Shown here: positions 11,001-19,796 of the stretch, piece by piece | Layout: the number at the start of each line of letters is the position of its first letter | Position numbering within the stretch: position 1 is the stretch's first letter | Assembly: GCF_000142905.1 (NCBI RefSeq) | Contig: NW_013657614.1 | Span: 112,181 to 148,726, forward strand | Length of the DNA stretch: 36,546 bases | Direction: 5' to 3' | From: Thecamonas trahens ATCC 50062 | Lineage: Eukaryota; Apusozoa; Apusomonadida; Apusomonadidae | Notes under the pieces: generated by a model | Database searches by the model: none | Seen by the model: only the letters and a program-made list of their open reading frames with translations | Told to the model about the DNA's origin: nothing | Position numbers and translations under genes: made by a program

Positions 11001-13377
11001 CAGCAGGAGCGGGGGCAGGCGATGCTGCGCCATCGGCAGCCTTGTCGCCACCGAGCTTGGCCTTGAAACCACCAGCCTTGAAGCCGCCAGCCTTGAAGCC
11101 ACCCGCAGCAGGAGCGGGCGCAGGCGATGCTGCGCCATCGGCAGCCTTGTCGCCACCGAGCTTGGCCTTGAAACCACCAGCCTTGAAGCCACCCACAGCA
11201 GGAGCGGGCGCAGGCGATGCTGCGCCATCGGCAGCCTTGTCGCCGTCGAGCTTGGCCTTGAACCCACCAGCAACAGGGGCGACTGCGGCAGCAGCAGACA
11301 CGCCCTGTCCATCTACACTCTCGCCAAACGCTGCCGCGTTCTGCTGGAGCGCATGCAGCTCGCGCATCCGCTTTTCCATTCGCAGCTGGTACGACGTCGC
11401 GGATGCACCGGCGGCCTTTGGCACAGACACAGGCTGCACAGCTTTGCTCGGTGTGCCCTTGGGTGGACTCGCCGCCGCCGCCACTGCCCGCGATGTGCCC
11501 TGGTTCCGCGGACGAAGCGGCGAGAATGCCTGCCGTGCGTCCGTGAACAGCGCTCTCGGCGCCTTGGACGCACTCATGGGCACAATGGCATCGGGCGTTG
11601 CAGGCGCGCCGCCCAGCTGCCCGAGCTCTTCCTCGACAACCGCTCGCCCGACATGATCTGCTGGCATCTTGCCTAGCGCAACCCGGAGCCAGTGCCGCGC
11701 CCGCCCGCGCAGCATGTCCGCCACCTCCCCGGTCTCGTCCTCGACGTCGTCGAGGCACTCGAGCGCAAACATGCCCATGAACTTCTCCACCCCACCGTCC
11801 GACGTCGGCGCCCCGGCCCGCGCCTCTTCGGCCGCATGCGCAATCTGCGACGAGCCGAGAATCGGGTGCGCCGCCAGCGCCGCCTCATCGTAATGCTGCT
11901 CTAGCGATGCATGCCGCAGATGCAGAATCGTCACCCATGTCGCCAGCTGCTTGTGCGTCACAGGAATGTGCGGGACCACCGTCGATGCAAGCACTTGCCG
12001 GTGAGAGAACACAAGCATCAGCACAAAGGTCTCGATGTCAGCAACGCACCCAAAGGCTCCAGCTCCGCCTGCCAGCGGCAGTCGGTCAAACATGTCCTGG
12101 AACCATCCGAGACAGATGTACATGTCGTTGACAACGTACCACGCCACTCGCGTCACCAGCGCACGCAAGTCGGCCGGCCCCATCGCCACCACCCGCCAGT
12201 CTAGATCTGCAAGGAGGTCTGCGACACGCTCGCTCGCCTCGTCCTCATCCGCCATCTCAAACTCTTCCGTCGCCAACGCCACCGCAAGCTTTCCGATGCT
12301 CCACCGCTCGTCGCCACCGGAAACGTCGTCGTGGACCCGAAGCAGATCCAACGCACACCGCCCGGCCGTTGACCGTCGCTCGAAATGCGCCACAGCCATC
12401 TCCAGCGCGACCACTTTGGTCGGCTCTACCACGTCCAACTCGCATCCAACCGCCACGCCACGCCAGAAGCACTGCAGCGCCTTGCGGAGCGCACCCACCC
12501 GCTCCGCATCGTTGACCCGCCCCGCCTCCTCGGCCTCGATCGCCTCCACCGCAAGCAAATCTGCGTAGAGCAGGTGTACCTTGCCAAACACCACATAAGC
12601 CTGCAGCCGGTGTTCGTCCTGGAACTCGGCGCCCTCGCCTGCCTCTACCGCCGCCCGATACGCCCGGCATGCCGCTTGGCACTCGTCCAGCGACGCGTCC
12701 TCATCAGCAAGCGCCTCGCTGGCCAGCCGCAGAAGGATCCACAGATGCACATCCACAAGCTTGGCGCCTCCGGCAGCAGCAAGCCGCACTTCGCACGCAG
12801 CATCGTCTCCAGTAGCCGCAGCCGCAGCCGCAGCCATGGCACGCGCCGACCAGCCGGCGACCCATCGCCACCAGGTCAGGCTGTGAGCAAACTTGGTCCG
12901 CGCGGGGATGACTCTCGCCCAGACCTCGCCTGTGGCATCGGCCGACTCGAGGTAGGCCAGCAGCTTGACCTCGAGCTCGGCGTCATGCGGGTTGTCGTGG
13001 ACGGCGGTGCGGAGGATGGAGACGACCTGGTCTGCCGCCGGCGGGCCCTGGGCGAGCAACAGGTCGAGTCGAGCGAGTTGGAGCGTCTTCCTGGGCACGC
13101 CAAGCTCACAAGCCTTGTCCATCCACGCCTCGGCCTCTTTGACAAACAGCATGGACTTTTCAGCATTAGCCGGGCGGACCTGGCCGGTGGTCACGGCCAC
13201 CAGAGCAAGGGCGGCTTGTTGGGCCATCTCAGCCTTGCCCGACACCAGGGCTCTTTGGAGGAACTGCTTGGCGTTAAAGTACTCGCCACGCTCCGCGTAC
13301 GCATGCCCGGCTTGGAGACATGCTGCTGCGTCGTACGGAGACACAGACAGTTGCCGCAGAATCGTAGAAAGCTCCAT
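5009..13377 (-). CDS. Giant Zn-finger/FG-repeat nucleoporin with Nup358-like N-terminus; single-base frameshift at 8828
   Basis: This is probably a nuclear pore component. Reading from ATG 13377 (A at -3, G at +4): residues 1-590 form an alpha-helical, TPR-like solenoid; a Ser/Pro/Ala linker holds a short helix SYQLRMEKRMRELHAL (~661); residues ~700-1230 carry 16 GGFKA/FKAKLGGDK units; an acidic stretch follows; three FSLxGFKKTG units (~1400-1453) come next; then three RanBP2-type zinc fingers (WKCQAC...N...CTTC; ~1484, 1566, 1648) with Lys-rich tails; then ~700 residues of FG/FxFG repeats and an acidic C-terminus ending at 5009. Total is about 2790 aa once one missing base at 8828-8829 is allowed for. 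Two sister copies read GCAAATG where this one reads GCAATG, and the protein loses its frame exactly there (…KKKKS then FASWGKP expected). No Ran-binding, cyclophilin or SUMO-ligase domain is seen. The solenoid resembles human Nup358/RanBP2 by eye; a Nup153-like role is the alternative. Confidence 0.85.
5390..7440 (-). repeat. FG-repeat array in the nucleoporin: 51-bp and ~99-bp modules
   Basis: Two interleaved coding modules make up the array. The short one is 51 bp (17 aa, of the type AAPKTSFGFGKKTEGDA) and carries an FGFG core. The long one is about 99 bp (33 aa) and contains SGFGSS and SFGTGFGKK. Copies are nearly identical, including runs of short modules at 5390-5690. Because every module length is a multiple of three and codon use is biased, all frames on both strands stay open here, which creates false ORFs. 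Confidence 0.9.
8317..9013 (-). repeat. Three 246-bp tandem units, each encoding one RanBP2-type zinc finger
   Basis: The units start at 8317, 8563 and 8809, spaced exactly 246 bp (82 aa). Each encodes GPPAFSIAKAAAGKKAEAES, then GMWKCQACTMDN with two further cysteines in CTTC, then a Lys4-Ser tail and ASWGKP. Spacing W-x-C-x2-C-x3-N-x6-C-x2-C fits the RanBP2/Nup153 zinc finger, which binds Ran-GDP in animal proteins. The unit at 8809 has the one-base deletion. Confidence 0.92.
8828..8829 (-). other. One-base deletion (AAA to AA) that splits the nucleoporin frame
   Basis: In the two other 246-bp zinc-finger units the stretch reads GACGCAAATGAC (8331-8342 and 8577-8588). Here it is GACGCAATGAC. 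Upstream residues are coherent in one minus-strand frame and downstream residues in another, with the switch inside the codons for Ser-Phe-Ala. A homopolymer-length sequencing error or a collapse between near-identical repeats is the simplest cause. A real mutation or an annotation-rescuing intron (a GTAAGC lies just downstream in the transcript) cannot be excluded from sequence alone. Confidence 0.85.
9690..11280 (-). repeat. Sixteen-copy GGFKA/FKAKLGGDK array in the nucleoporin
   Basis: I count sixteen copies of FKAKLGGDKAADGAASPAPA followed by one to four GGFKA pentapeptides. Pentapeptide number varies between units, so the basic 15-bp element has expanded inside a ~90-bp element. The array supplies evenly spaced Phe and Lys but no FG dipeptides, so it is not a classical FG domain. 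Confidence 0.9.
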
Positions 13378-13700
13378 CCTGCTCCTCTCCAAGCCTCAAG
13401 TCTGTGCCCCTCTACCGCTCTCGTCGCACCGTCCGGGATCGCCCGCCCTCGACCCCTCCGCTCTTCTCCTTCTTCGAGTCGCACTGCGAATTTCGCGCCA
13501 TTTTCGCTCTCACTCGCGCCAAAGCCCAAACTCCGCCATGCCCCCGCCGCCTCATCTACACCACCACCACCACCACCACCACCACTACCCGCTTGATCTG
13601 CGCATGGGTACCCGCGTCACACTCGACAATATTTTATCTCCCGTTGCCCGATCCTGATCTGGTGATTCGCGACGGTGGCGCGACCGACGGGCTTGCGCCA
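13378..13700. promoter_or_regulatory. 323-bp spacer: nucleoporin promoter/5' leader and oxygenase 3' end
   Basis: The two flanking minus-strand genes leave this spacer, so it must hold the 3' UTR of the oxygenase gene and the promoter of the nucleoporin gene. It contains a (CAC)n microsatellite at about 13558-13586. A short plus-strand frame there would encode nine histidines in a row, but nothing else supports it as a gene. No recognisable promoter element was seen. Confidence 0.5.
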
Positions 13701-14843
13701 CTACTGCCCGTCGTGGCTGTGGTATGCGCCGTGGCCAGAGCAGAACCGTGAGGTCGACGACGAGCACCACACAATGAGGTTGTACCGCTCGCCCCACTCG
13801 ATCGGCCGCGCCGCATGCCGGTGCCGCCCGAGATGTAGCAAGCCGACGCCCGGGGTGTGCGCAACGACCGTCTCCTCGCCATGGGTCGACTCGTCCCAGA
13901 GCCAACCACGGAACTCGAGATCGCCACCGCCGAACGAAGCGCCGAGGCAAATGTTAAGCGTCACATCGGCGTTATCGTAGTGGAAGGAGAGATCGCGGTC
14001 CTCAGACATGCGGTACTGAACGATGAACGAGTACTGCGAGTCGAGCTCGCCACCGGAAAACTCCGGGTACAGCACACTTGCCAGCGGTGAAATGGCGCAG
14101 CTGAGCAGGTCGTCGAGCATAGTGTCGAGCCCGAGCTCGCCGAGGACTAGCCCGAACGCGTTCATCGAGTTGGGCCGCACGCATGGGAGGCCCGTCGCCT
14201 CGAAGTTCTCCAGCTCCTCTAGCAAGAGCATGCAAAACGCCGACGAGCACATCGGCATAGAATACAGTCGCGTCTTGTCCGTCAGCACCTTCATAGCCTC
14301 GTCGACCGCCGCCTTCTTGGCCTCAGCCTCTTCGGCGCTTTCGATCGCCGCCAGCAACGCCCGCAGCAGCGGCGACAGCATCCACTCGGGATCAAACGTC
14401 CACAGGCCTTCGGTGAGCCGGGTGTACTCACTAGCGATGACTTCCACTCGGACGTCGCGCATGGCCTTGGCCAGCGCCAGCGCCTGGGCCACCTTCTCCT
14501 CCTCGCTCGGCTCGGCCGTCTCCTCGCCAGCAGCTTCGGCCGCCTCCTGGGCATCAGCCTCATCTTCGTCCAGCACCAGGTACGTCACCTGCGGATCCAG
14601 CTCCTCAGCATTGTACTCTTCGCTCGCCGGATCGATCAGCCGCATGCCATCGTCGGCCAGAGGATCCGGGCCCAGCAGCAGCGGTCGGCCGGCGCAGAAC
14701 AGCTTTGCCAGCCACTCTGCGGTGGCGTAGGCCACGCCGACATGGACCACCGCCCCGAACCGGTTGGCCAGCCGAAGCCTCTGACACGGCCCGGCTACCA
14801 CGTCCATCCCCACCACACCCATGTCCTCCATACTTGCTGTCAT
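13701..14843 (-). CDS. 2-oxoglutarate/Fe(II)-dependent oxygenase (prolyl/lysyl-hydroxylase-like)
   Basis: Predicted 380 aa. The C-terminal third has the double-stranded beta-helix iron site: HYD (His288 and Asp290) in FHYDNADVTLNICLG, then FGGGDLEFRG, and the distal His in VGLLHLGRHRHAARPI followed by an Arg in GERYNLIVWCSSS that would hold 2-oxoglutarate. The spacing and the NLIVWC ending match the P4Hc-type family found in plants, fungi and protists. The middle has an acidic Glu/Ala-rich segment (~115-145), probably a flexible linker. The ATG at 14843 has A at -3; the frame stays open upstream but has no earlier ATG. Substrate cannot be told from sequence; protein prolyl or lysyl side chains are usual for the family. 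Confidence 0.82.
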   Translation of the reverse strand: MTASMEDMGVVGMDVVAGPCQRLRLANRFGAVVHVGVAYATAEWLAKLFCAGRPLLLGPDPLADDGMRLIDPASEEYNAEELDPQVTYLVLDEDEADAQEAAEAAGEETAEPSEEEKVAQALALAKAMRDVRVEVIASEYTRLTEGLWTFDPEWMLSPLLRALLAAIESAEEAEAKKAAVDEAMKVLTDKTRLYSMPMCSSAFCMLLLEELENFEATGLPCVRPNSMNAFGLVLGELGLDTMLDDLLSCAISPLASVLYPEFSGGELDSQYSFIVQYRMSEDRDLSFHYDNADVTLNICLGASFGGGDLEFRGWLWDESTHGEETVVAHTPGVGLLHLGRHRHAARPIEWGERYNLIVWCSSSTSRFCSGHGAYHSHDGQ

Positions 14844-15014
14844 ACTGTACTTGGTTGGAGTCACGTGGTTGGGTGTGGATCTGGTGTCGGCTGCGCGTCC
14901 GTGCCCTTCCCTCCAACTCTTGCGACTTGCTTCCACCCCCCCCCTCCCCCCACTCGTCAGCCCTGGCCTTTCAATCCAGCTGTGCACATATGTTCATTCT
15001 CTTACCCCCCACCA

Positions 15015-18000
15015 TCACTTGCTCTCCGTCCAGCCGACTTGCAACCCTGCACCCGGCTCGTGCCAAGTCTTCTTGACAAAGACCCGGTAGGCAGGGATGC
15101 CGATGGCGACGGCCACCACTACGATCGAGTACGCGCCGAGTGCCATAAAGACGGTGACCACAAACGAGGCTTGCTCATCGGCGACAGCAAGGAGATCGGC
15201 AACCAGCGCCGTAACGTACGCCATCAACAACACCGCATGGGCAGTCATGTCCATCCGCGTCACCAGCGGCGAGACGTACGGCGACATCTCATAGGCCGCA
15301 AAGATCGACGCCAGGAACGTGGTGACAAGCACCACATGCCGGTAGATCTCGGTCGCAGAGCCAAAAGCCACCACTACAGCGTAGAGGAACCGCCGCAGGA
15401 CAAAAATGACGGCAAAGTACCGCGCCCGTGCCTTGAAGGAGTCGAACCAGAATGGGAACGAGGTCGAGATCCACGCCACGGGCTCGGCCGCCAGTTCGCC
15501 GTAGATCACCACCGCAACCATGACCAGCATCGGCAGGACTACGTACACCACCATCGGAACCACCTTTTCCGCCACCGTCAGCGTCGAGCACTCGAGGTGC
15601 GGGTAGTTCTTAAAGTACGAGATCTTCGACACCGGGTCCTCCTCGCAGTTGAACACGTCGAGGATGTAGGTGGCGAGCGGGAGGAAGAAAAAGTTGGCGA
15701 CAAGCCCGATAGCCCACACCACATGACCCATGTACACCTCGCCGGTCCTCATCAGCCTCTGCTGCAGCCCATCGTTGGACTCGGCCTGCTCCGACTCGCA
15801 CGACGAGTCGCCTTCGCTCGACCCGGACGCTCCCGTCGCCCACGTGTAGTCGGAGTCGTCGTCGTCACCTGCGTCCGACCCGCTGCTTGACGACGCAGAC
15901 GGAAACTTGATCACAAACTTGACGGTGAAAACCAAAAGGAGGACCGTCATGATGATCGGCGGAAGACAGACCATGGCCCGGAATCGGGCCTCGAAGCTCT
16001 CAAACTCGGAGATGCACTCGAGCCCGATGCCCTCGGACGACGGTTGTGAGAACTGGAAGATCGCCAAGATAGGCAGGATTGACGAAGGCAGCAAGAGATC
16101 GGCAACAACAATGGTAAGCGTCTGGAAGAACGAAATCACAATCTGGAAGAGCTGCTGGACGTAGCGCAGGAAGGCCTTGCGCCGGAGCTTGGCCGGCGCG
16201 CTCTCGCCGTCGCTACAGTCGCTACCCGATGCGGACGACTGCGACACCGTCGAAGTATCGGAGCTTGCGCTCAACTGCTCCTCGGTCTGGCGCGAAGAGC
16301 ACCGCCCGCCCTGGAAGATCCGCTCCCACTTGCGGATCTCCTCGGGCACGACGTCGCGTAGGATCGAGGCGCCGCCGACTGCTGCGAGGACGATGACGAC
16401 GAAAAAGATGAAAACCGACGGCCACACCCCAGTCGACTGCGAGCACTTGACGCACTCGCCGTCCCGCAGAAAGAAATCGTCCTCGCAGTCGGCGCAGAGA
16501 CGACCGCGATGGCCCTCCTTGCACTGGAACGAGGTCACAGTAGCGCCGCTGGCGTCGGTCGTCTGGACAACCTCACACGGGTTTGACGCACTCGTGGCCT
16601 TCATGGCTCCAAACTCGCATGCCACAAAGGCATTAGCCACCGTCGTGCTCAGCGTCGCGCTCGCGTTGAACTGAGTCAGCGACCGCATCGCCCGTGTCTG
16701 CGCTGGCGTCGGTGCCGGTGTCGGCTTGGTCACCGCTGCAAACGGGTTGTCAATCTCGAACCTGGCCAGCGAGGGAAAGTAGCCAGGATTGGGGATCATG
16801 ACCGGAACCGCCGTCGACGGATAGCCGAGGCACCTGGCGTTGGCAAGACAGGCGGCACACGAGTCGAGCCCGCCGCGGGTGGTGTTGTAGAACTCGTCAC
16901 GGCAGCGGCATGCCAGATACCGATGATACGAGGGGTCGACCTTGAGCTCGACGCCCGAGCTCCCGATCCACTGTGGACACGCGCCACCGGAGAGAGTAAC
17001 CACGTCGGCGGCGCTAAAGTCGGGCGAGACAAACGTGGGCATGAACGGGCCCGGCCCGCGCTTGGCCTCCATCCCCGGGTTGTTCCGCAAATCGAGCAGC
17101 TTGAGCGACGGCAGCTCGCCAACGAGCTGTGGCACGTCGCCGACAAGCGAGTTGTTGGAGAGGTCGAGCGTGACGAGCGAGCCCAGTTCAAACACGTCAG
17201 TTGCGGTGATGAGGAGCGGGCCACCGATGTTGTTGTCGCTCAGATCGACGCTCTTCACGCGGACAAACGCACCACTAATGCGCGAAAAGGCAAAGCCCGG
17301 GCCGAGCGCGGCACCGTTGTTGCTCAGATCGAGCTCGGTCAACTCTCCCGGCATGCGGTCGAGGACTGTTCCGAGGTCATCGAGGTTGTTCGATGAAATG
17401 TCAAGGACCTGGAGCGTAGTGGCCTTGTTCTTGAACCCAGGCTCGACCGCGCTGTAGCTGTTGCCAGCGAGACGAAGAGTAAAAATTGCGGTGGCTCCAG
17501 TAAGCGGCAGCGTGAGCGTGCCGCTAAACGAGTTCCGCGACAGGTCGAGTGTGACAAGCTCGACAAAGGTATCCAGCGACGGTATGGCGGTGAGCGAGTT
17601 GTCGGCGGCGTACAGCTCCTTGATCTCAGACTTGATGACCGCCGGCGGCGGCGATGCCATGCCTGTAAAGGCGTTGCCGGAAATCACTAACTTGAGAAGC
17701 GTCGACGAGTAGAGGACCGACGCCGGGACAGTGCCCTCGAGCGCATTGTTGGAGAGCTCGAGTAAGGAGATGTTGGTCATGGGCAAGAGAAAGTTAGGCG
17801 GAATGGTCCCGGTCAGGTTGGTTCCCGAAAGACTTAGCGTCTGGAGGCCGATGTACGCCGGATCTAAGGTCAGCATGCCCCCCAGCGGGTTGTCGTTGAG
17901 AATGAGCCGCAGGAGCTTGCCGGTCGATGGAAGTGGGATACTTTGCACCGGGCCGTCAAAGGCATTGTACGAGAGGTCAAGGAAGACGAGTTCGTCGAGG

Positions 18001-18986
18001 ACGTCCAGCGTTCCAGGTTCGATGCGGCCGCGCATGTAGTTGCGCTGCAGCTCGAGGCCGATAAGCGAGCGTCGCCAAGCGGCCGGAAACGAAGGAATCG
18101 AGCCGCCGATGCGACCATCCGCGAGATCAAGGTACGACGGCGCAGTGAGCGACGTGAGCGCCGCCGGAAGTTGCGCCGCCACCAGGTCGAGCGAGCTGAG
18201 CATGAGCATGTCGACGTAGCCATCGGCCGTGCAAACGACGCCGTACCAGTTGTTGCGGCACGGATCCGAGGACGCGGTGTTGACTTGCCATGGGATGCCG
18301 TTCCGCGACGCCGCCGGCTGCCGCCACCCACTGCCACCAGTCCCGCGGTAGAGCGCAACAAGGGCATCACGCTCGGACGCTACCATTGGCGCCTGCCCGA
18401 CCGTCACCGTCACTACGCCAGGGGCAGACTTGTAGGGATCAAGTTCCGACGTGAGCTGATCCGGGTTGCGCATAATATACGCAGCAAAGTCGCTCGGGAG
18501 CGAGTTGACAAAGGCGCTGGCGCCGGCGATCGACTTGCGATGCTTCGACGGGGCGTAGATGGCGGGAAAGCCGAGGATCTTTGGATTGACAAGCATGCCT
18601 TTGCCGCCCCACTTGGCCACGAGCGCAGCCAGTCGACCAGGATCACATGTGACCGAGACGATGCCGCCCGGCACAATGGCAATCTTGCCGTTAAAGTTGG
18701 ACGGCGCATCGGGCATGAGACCACAAGGATCCTCAGTCAGCACAAAGCCCTCGATGTCGACCGCAGTGCTCGGCGGCGTCGAGAACTGAAAAGCAGTCAC
18801 TTGCGACGCCACATGCCTCACACCAAGCGTTTTGTCCGGCGCCGAGCCGTCGGTGGTTGAGAGCTTCACAGTAATGCCGCGCGCCAGGGGGTCCTGTCCG
18901 GCCACAAGAGATGCAAGAGCAGCCAAGAGGGCAACCGTAGCCACTACTAGCGAGAACCGTCTCTTCGCAAGTAGCATGGAATGCAT
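15015..18986 (-). CDS. LRR receptor: signal peptide, PA domain, leucine-rich repeats, Cys-rich stalk, ~9 membrane spans
   Basis: Predicted 1323 aa membrane protein. Order: signal peptide ending near VAGQD (~30); a protease-associated domain (~65-145, core FNGKIAIVPGG); an LRR N-cap (SGWR...DPCRNNWYGVVC, ~225-255); about a dozen LxxLxLxxN-type repeats (~260-640); a Cys-rich region with CRCRDEFYN; an EGF-like CKEGHRGRLCADCEDDFF (~840); then hydrophobic spans beginning VFIFFVVIVLAAVGGASIL and including ISFFQTLTIVVADLLL, IIMTVLLLVFTVKFVIKF, and about six more to the C-terminus. Ser/Asp-rich loops lie between spans. The Cys-rich motif leading into the multi-span region resembles a protist family of LRR or EGF receptors of unknown signalling partner. 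A second ATG three codons later (18977) would serve equally well. The ligand is unknown. Confidence 0.85.
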   Translation of the reverse strand: MHSMLLAKRRFSLVVATVALLAALASLVAGQDPLARGITVKLSTTDGSAPDKTLGVRHVASQVTAFQFSTPPSTAVDIEGFVLTEDPCGLMPDAPSNFNGKIAIVPGGIVSVTCDPGRLAALVAKWGGKGMLVNPKILGFPAIYAPSKHRKSIAGASAFVNSLPSDFAAYIMRNPDQLTSELDPYKSAPGVVTVTVGQAPMVASERDALVALYRGTGGSGWRQPAASRNGIPWQVNTASSDPCRNNWYGVVCTADGYVDMLMLSSLDLVAAQLPAALTSLTAPSYLDLADGRIGGSIPSFPAAWRRSLIGLELQRNYMRGRIEPGTLDVLDELVFLDLSYNAFDGPVQSIPLPSTGKLLRLILNDNPLGGMLTLDPAYIGLQTLSLSGTNLTGTIPPNFLLPMTNISLLELSNNALEGTVPASVLYSSTLLKLVISGNAFTGMASPPPAVIKSEIKELYAADNSLTAIPSLDTFVELVTLDLSRNSFSGTLTLPLTGATAIFTLRLAGNSYSAVEPGFKNKATTLQVLDISSNNLDDLGTVLDRMPGELTELDLSNNGAALGPGFAFSRISGAFVRVKSVDLSDNNIGGPLLITATDVFELGSLVTLDLSNNSLVGDVPQLVGELPSLKLLDLRNNPGMEAKRGPGPFMPTFVSPDFSAADVVTLSGGACPQWIGSSGVELKVDPSYHRYLACRCRDEFYNTTRGGLDSCAACLANARCLGYPSTAVPVMIPNPGYFPSLARFEIDNPFAAVTKPTPAPTPAQTRAMRSLTQFNASATLSTTVANAFVACEFGAMKATSASNPCEVVQTTDASGATVTSFQCKEGHRGRLCADCEDDFFLRDGECVKCSQSTGVWPSVFIFFVVIVLAAVGGASILRDVVPEEIRKWERIFQGGRCSSRQTEEQLSASSDTSTVSQSSASGSDCSDGESAPAKLRRKAFLRYVQQLFQIVISFFQTLTIVVADLLLPSSILPILAIFQFSQPSSEGIGLECISEFESFEARFRAMVCLPPIIMTVLLLVFTVKFVIKFPSASSSSGSDAGDDDDSDYTWATGASGSSEGDSSCESEQAESNDGLQQRLMRTGEVYMGHVVWAIGLVANFFFLPLATYILDVFNCEEDPVSKISYFKNYPHLECSTLTVAEKVVPMVVYVVLPMLVMVAVVIYGELAAEPVAWISTSFPFWFDSFKARARYFAVIFVLRRFLYAVVVAFGSATEIYRHVVLVTTFLASIFAAYEMSPYVSPLVTRMDMTAHAVLLMAYVTALVADLLAVADEQASFVVTVFMALGAYSIVVVAVAIGIPAYRVFVKKTWHEPGAGLQVGWTESK

Positions 18987-19572
18987 GTGAGACAGGTGTG
19001 TCTCGCCCTTGCCCTACCCCCCCACGCCCTGCCTGGCTGTGCTACCTGGACGGTTGCCAACAGGTGGAAGTCGCGCATGGATAGTGTTGGGAAAAATACT
19101 ATTTTTTTCGCCCTCTCCTCGCCCGCCCGCCAACTGTTCTTCGTCCCCTTGCACCACGCCCGTGTCTGTTCAACAAGCACTCTTGCGGCACGTAGCGATT
19201 GTAACAGCTGCTATGTGTGCGCACGAGGAGGGGGGCAAGGGGACGAGACGGTGAGGTAGTGTACATGTTTAGCAAAATCAATTGTGGTCTCTTTGTTGTT
19301 TTGTTCCGTTGGTGAGTATGTGTGTCTTGTATGTGGTCAGCCTGAGAACACTTGGTCGCTGAGCGAGAGTTCTCCGAGTGCCCTTCCATGCGATGTGGTC
19401 CGTACCAAACCACCTGCCACCAACACAAGTCGGCGACCGCCAGCAGCAGCCCAGCCGACACCCGACCCACCCCCCCCCCCCCCCCTCTCTCTCTTCTATA
19501 TATATATATATATATATATTTATCTATATATATATCTATATATTTTGGGGTGTATGTGTATATATATAAAAA
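18987..19572. promoter_or_regulatory. Gene-free divergent region with poly-C and TA microsatellites, left of the gap
   Basis: The receptor gene leaves to the left and the C2HC/coiled-coil gene lies to the right, so promoters for both should be here. A C-run lies at about 19017-19023, a 16-base C-run at 19470-19485, then a CT run and a TA-rich microsatellite from ~19496 to 19570 that ends at the assembly gap. No gene-like frame with normal codon use was seen; Ns carry frames across the gap artificially. Confidence 0.55.
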
Positions 19573-19796
19573 NNNNNNNNNNNNNNNNNNNNNNNNNNNN
19601 NNNNNNNNNNNNNNNNNNNNNNNNNNNNNNNNNNNNNNNNNNNNNNNNNNNNNNNNNNNNNNNNNNNNNNNNNNNNNNNNNNNNNNNNNNNNNNNNNNNN
19701 NNNNNNNNNNNNNNNNNNNNNNNNNNNNNNNNNNNNNNNNNNNNNNNNNNNNNNNNNNNNNNNNNNNNNNNNNNNNNNNNNNNNNNNNNNNNNNNN
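19573..19796. other. Assembly gap, 224 Ns
   Basis: An unbroken run of N begins inside a TA microsatellite. The gap probably hides more of that repeat and the 5' end of the gene to its right. Confidence 0.99.

Noticed and set aside
9383-11676. Two long plus-strand frames opposite the GGFKA array
   Set aside because: Antisense of a repeat with period divisible by three; no start context and no recognisable domain.
13539-13657. Plus-strand mini-ORF with nine histidines
   Set aside because: Comes from a CAC microsatellite in the nucleoporin leader; no other support.
19496-19572. TATATA run as a core promoter TATA box
   Set aside because: It is a ~70-base TA microsatellite running into an assembly gap, not a positioned single element.
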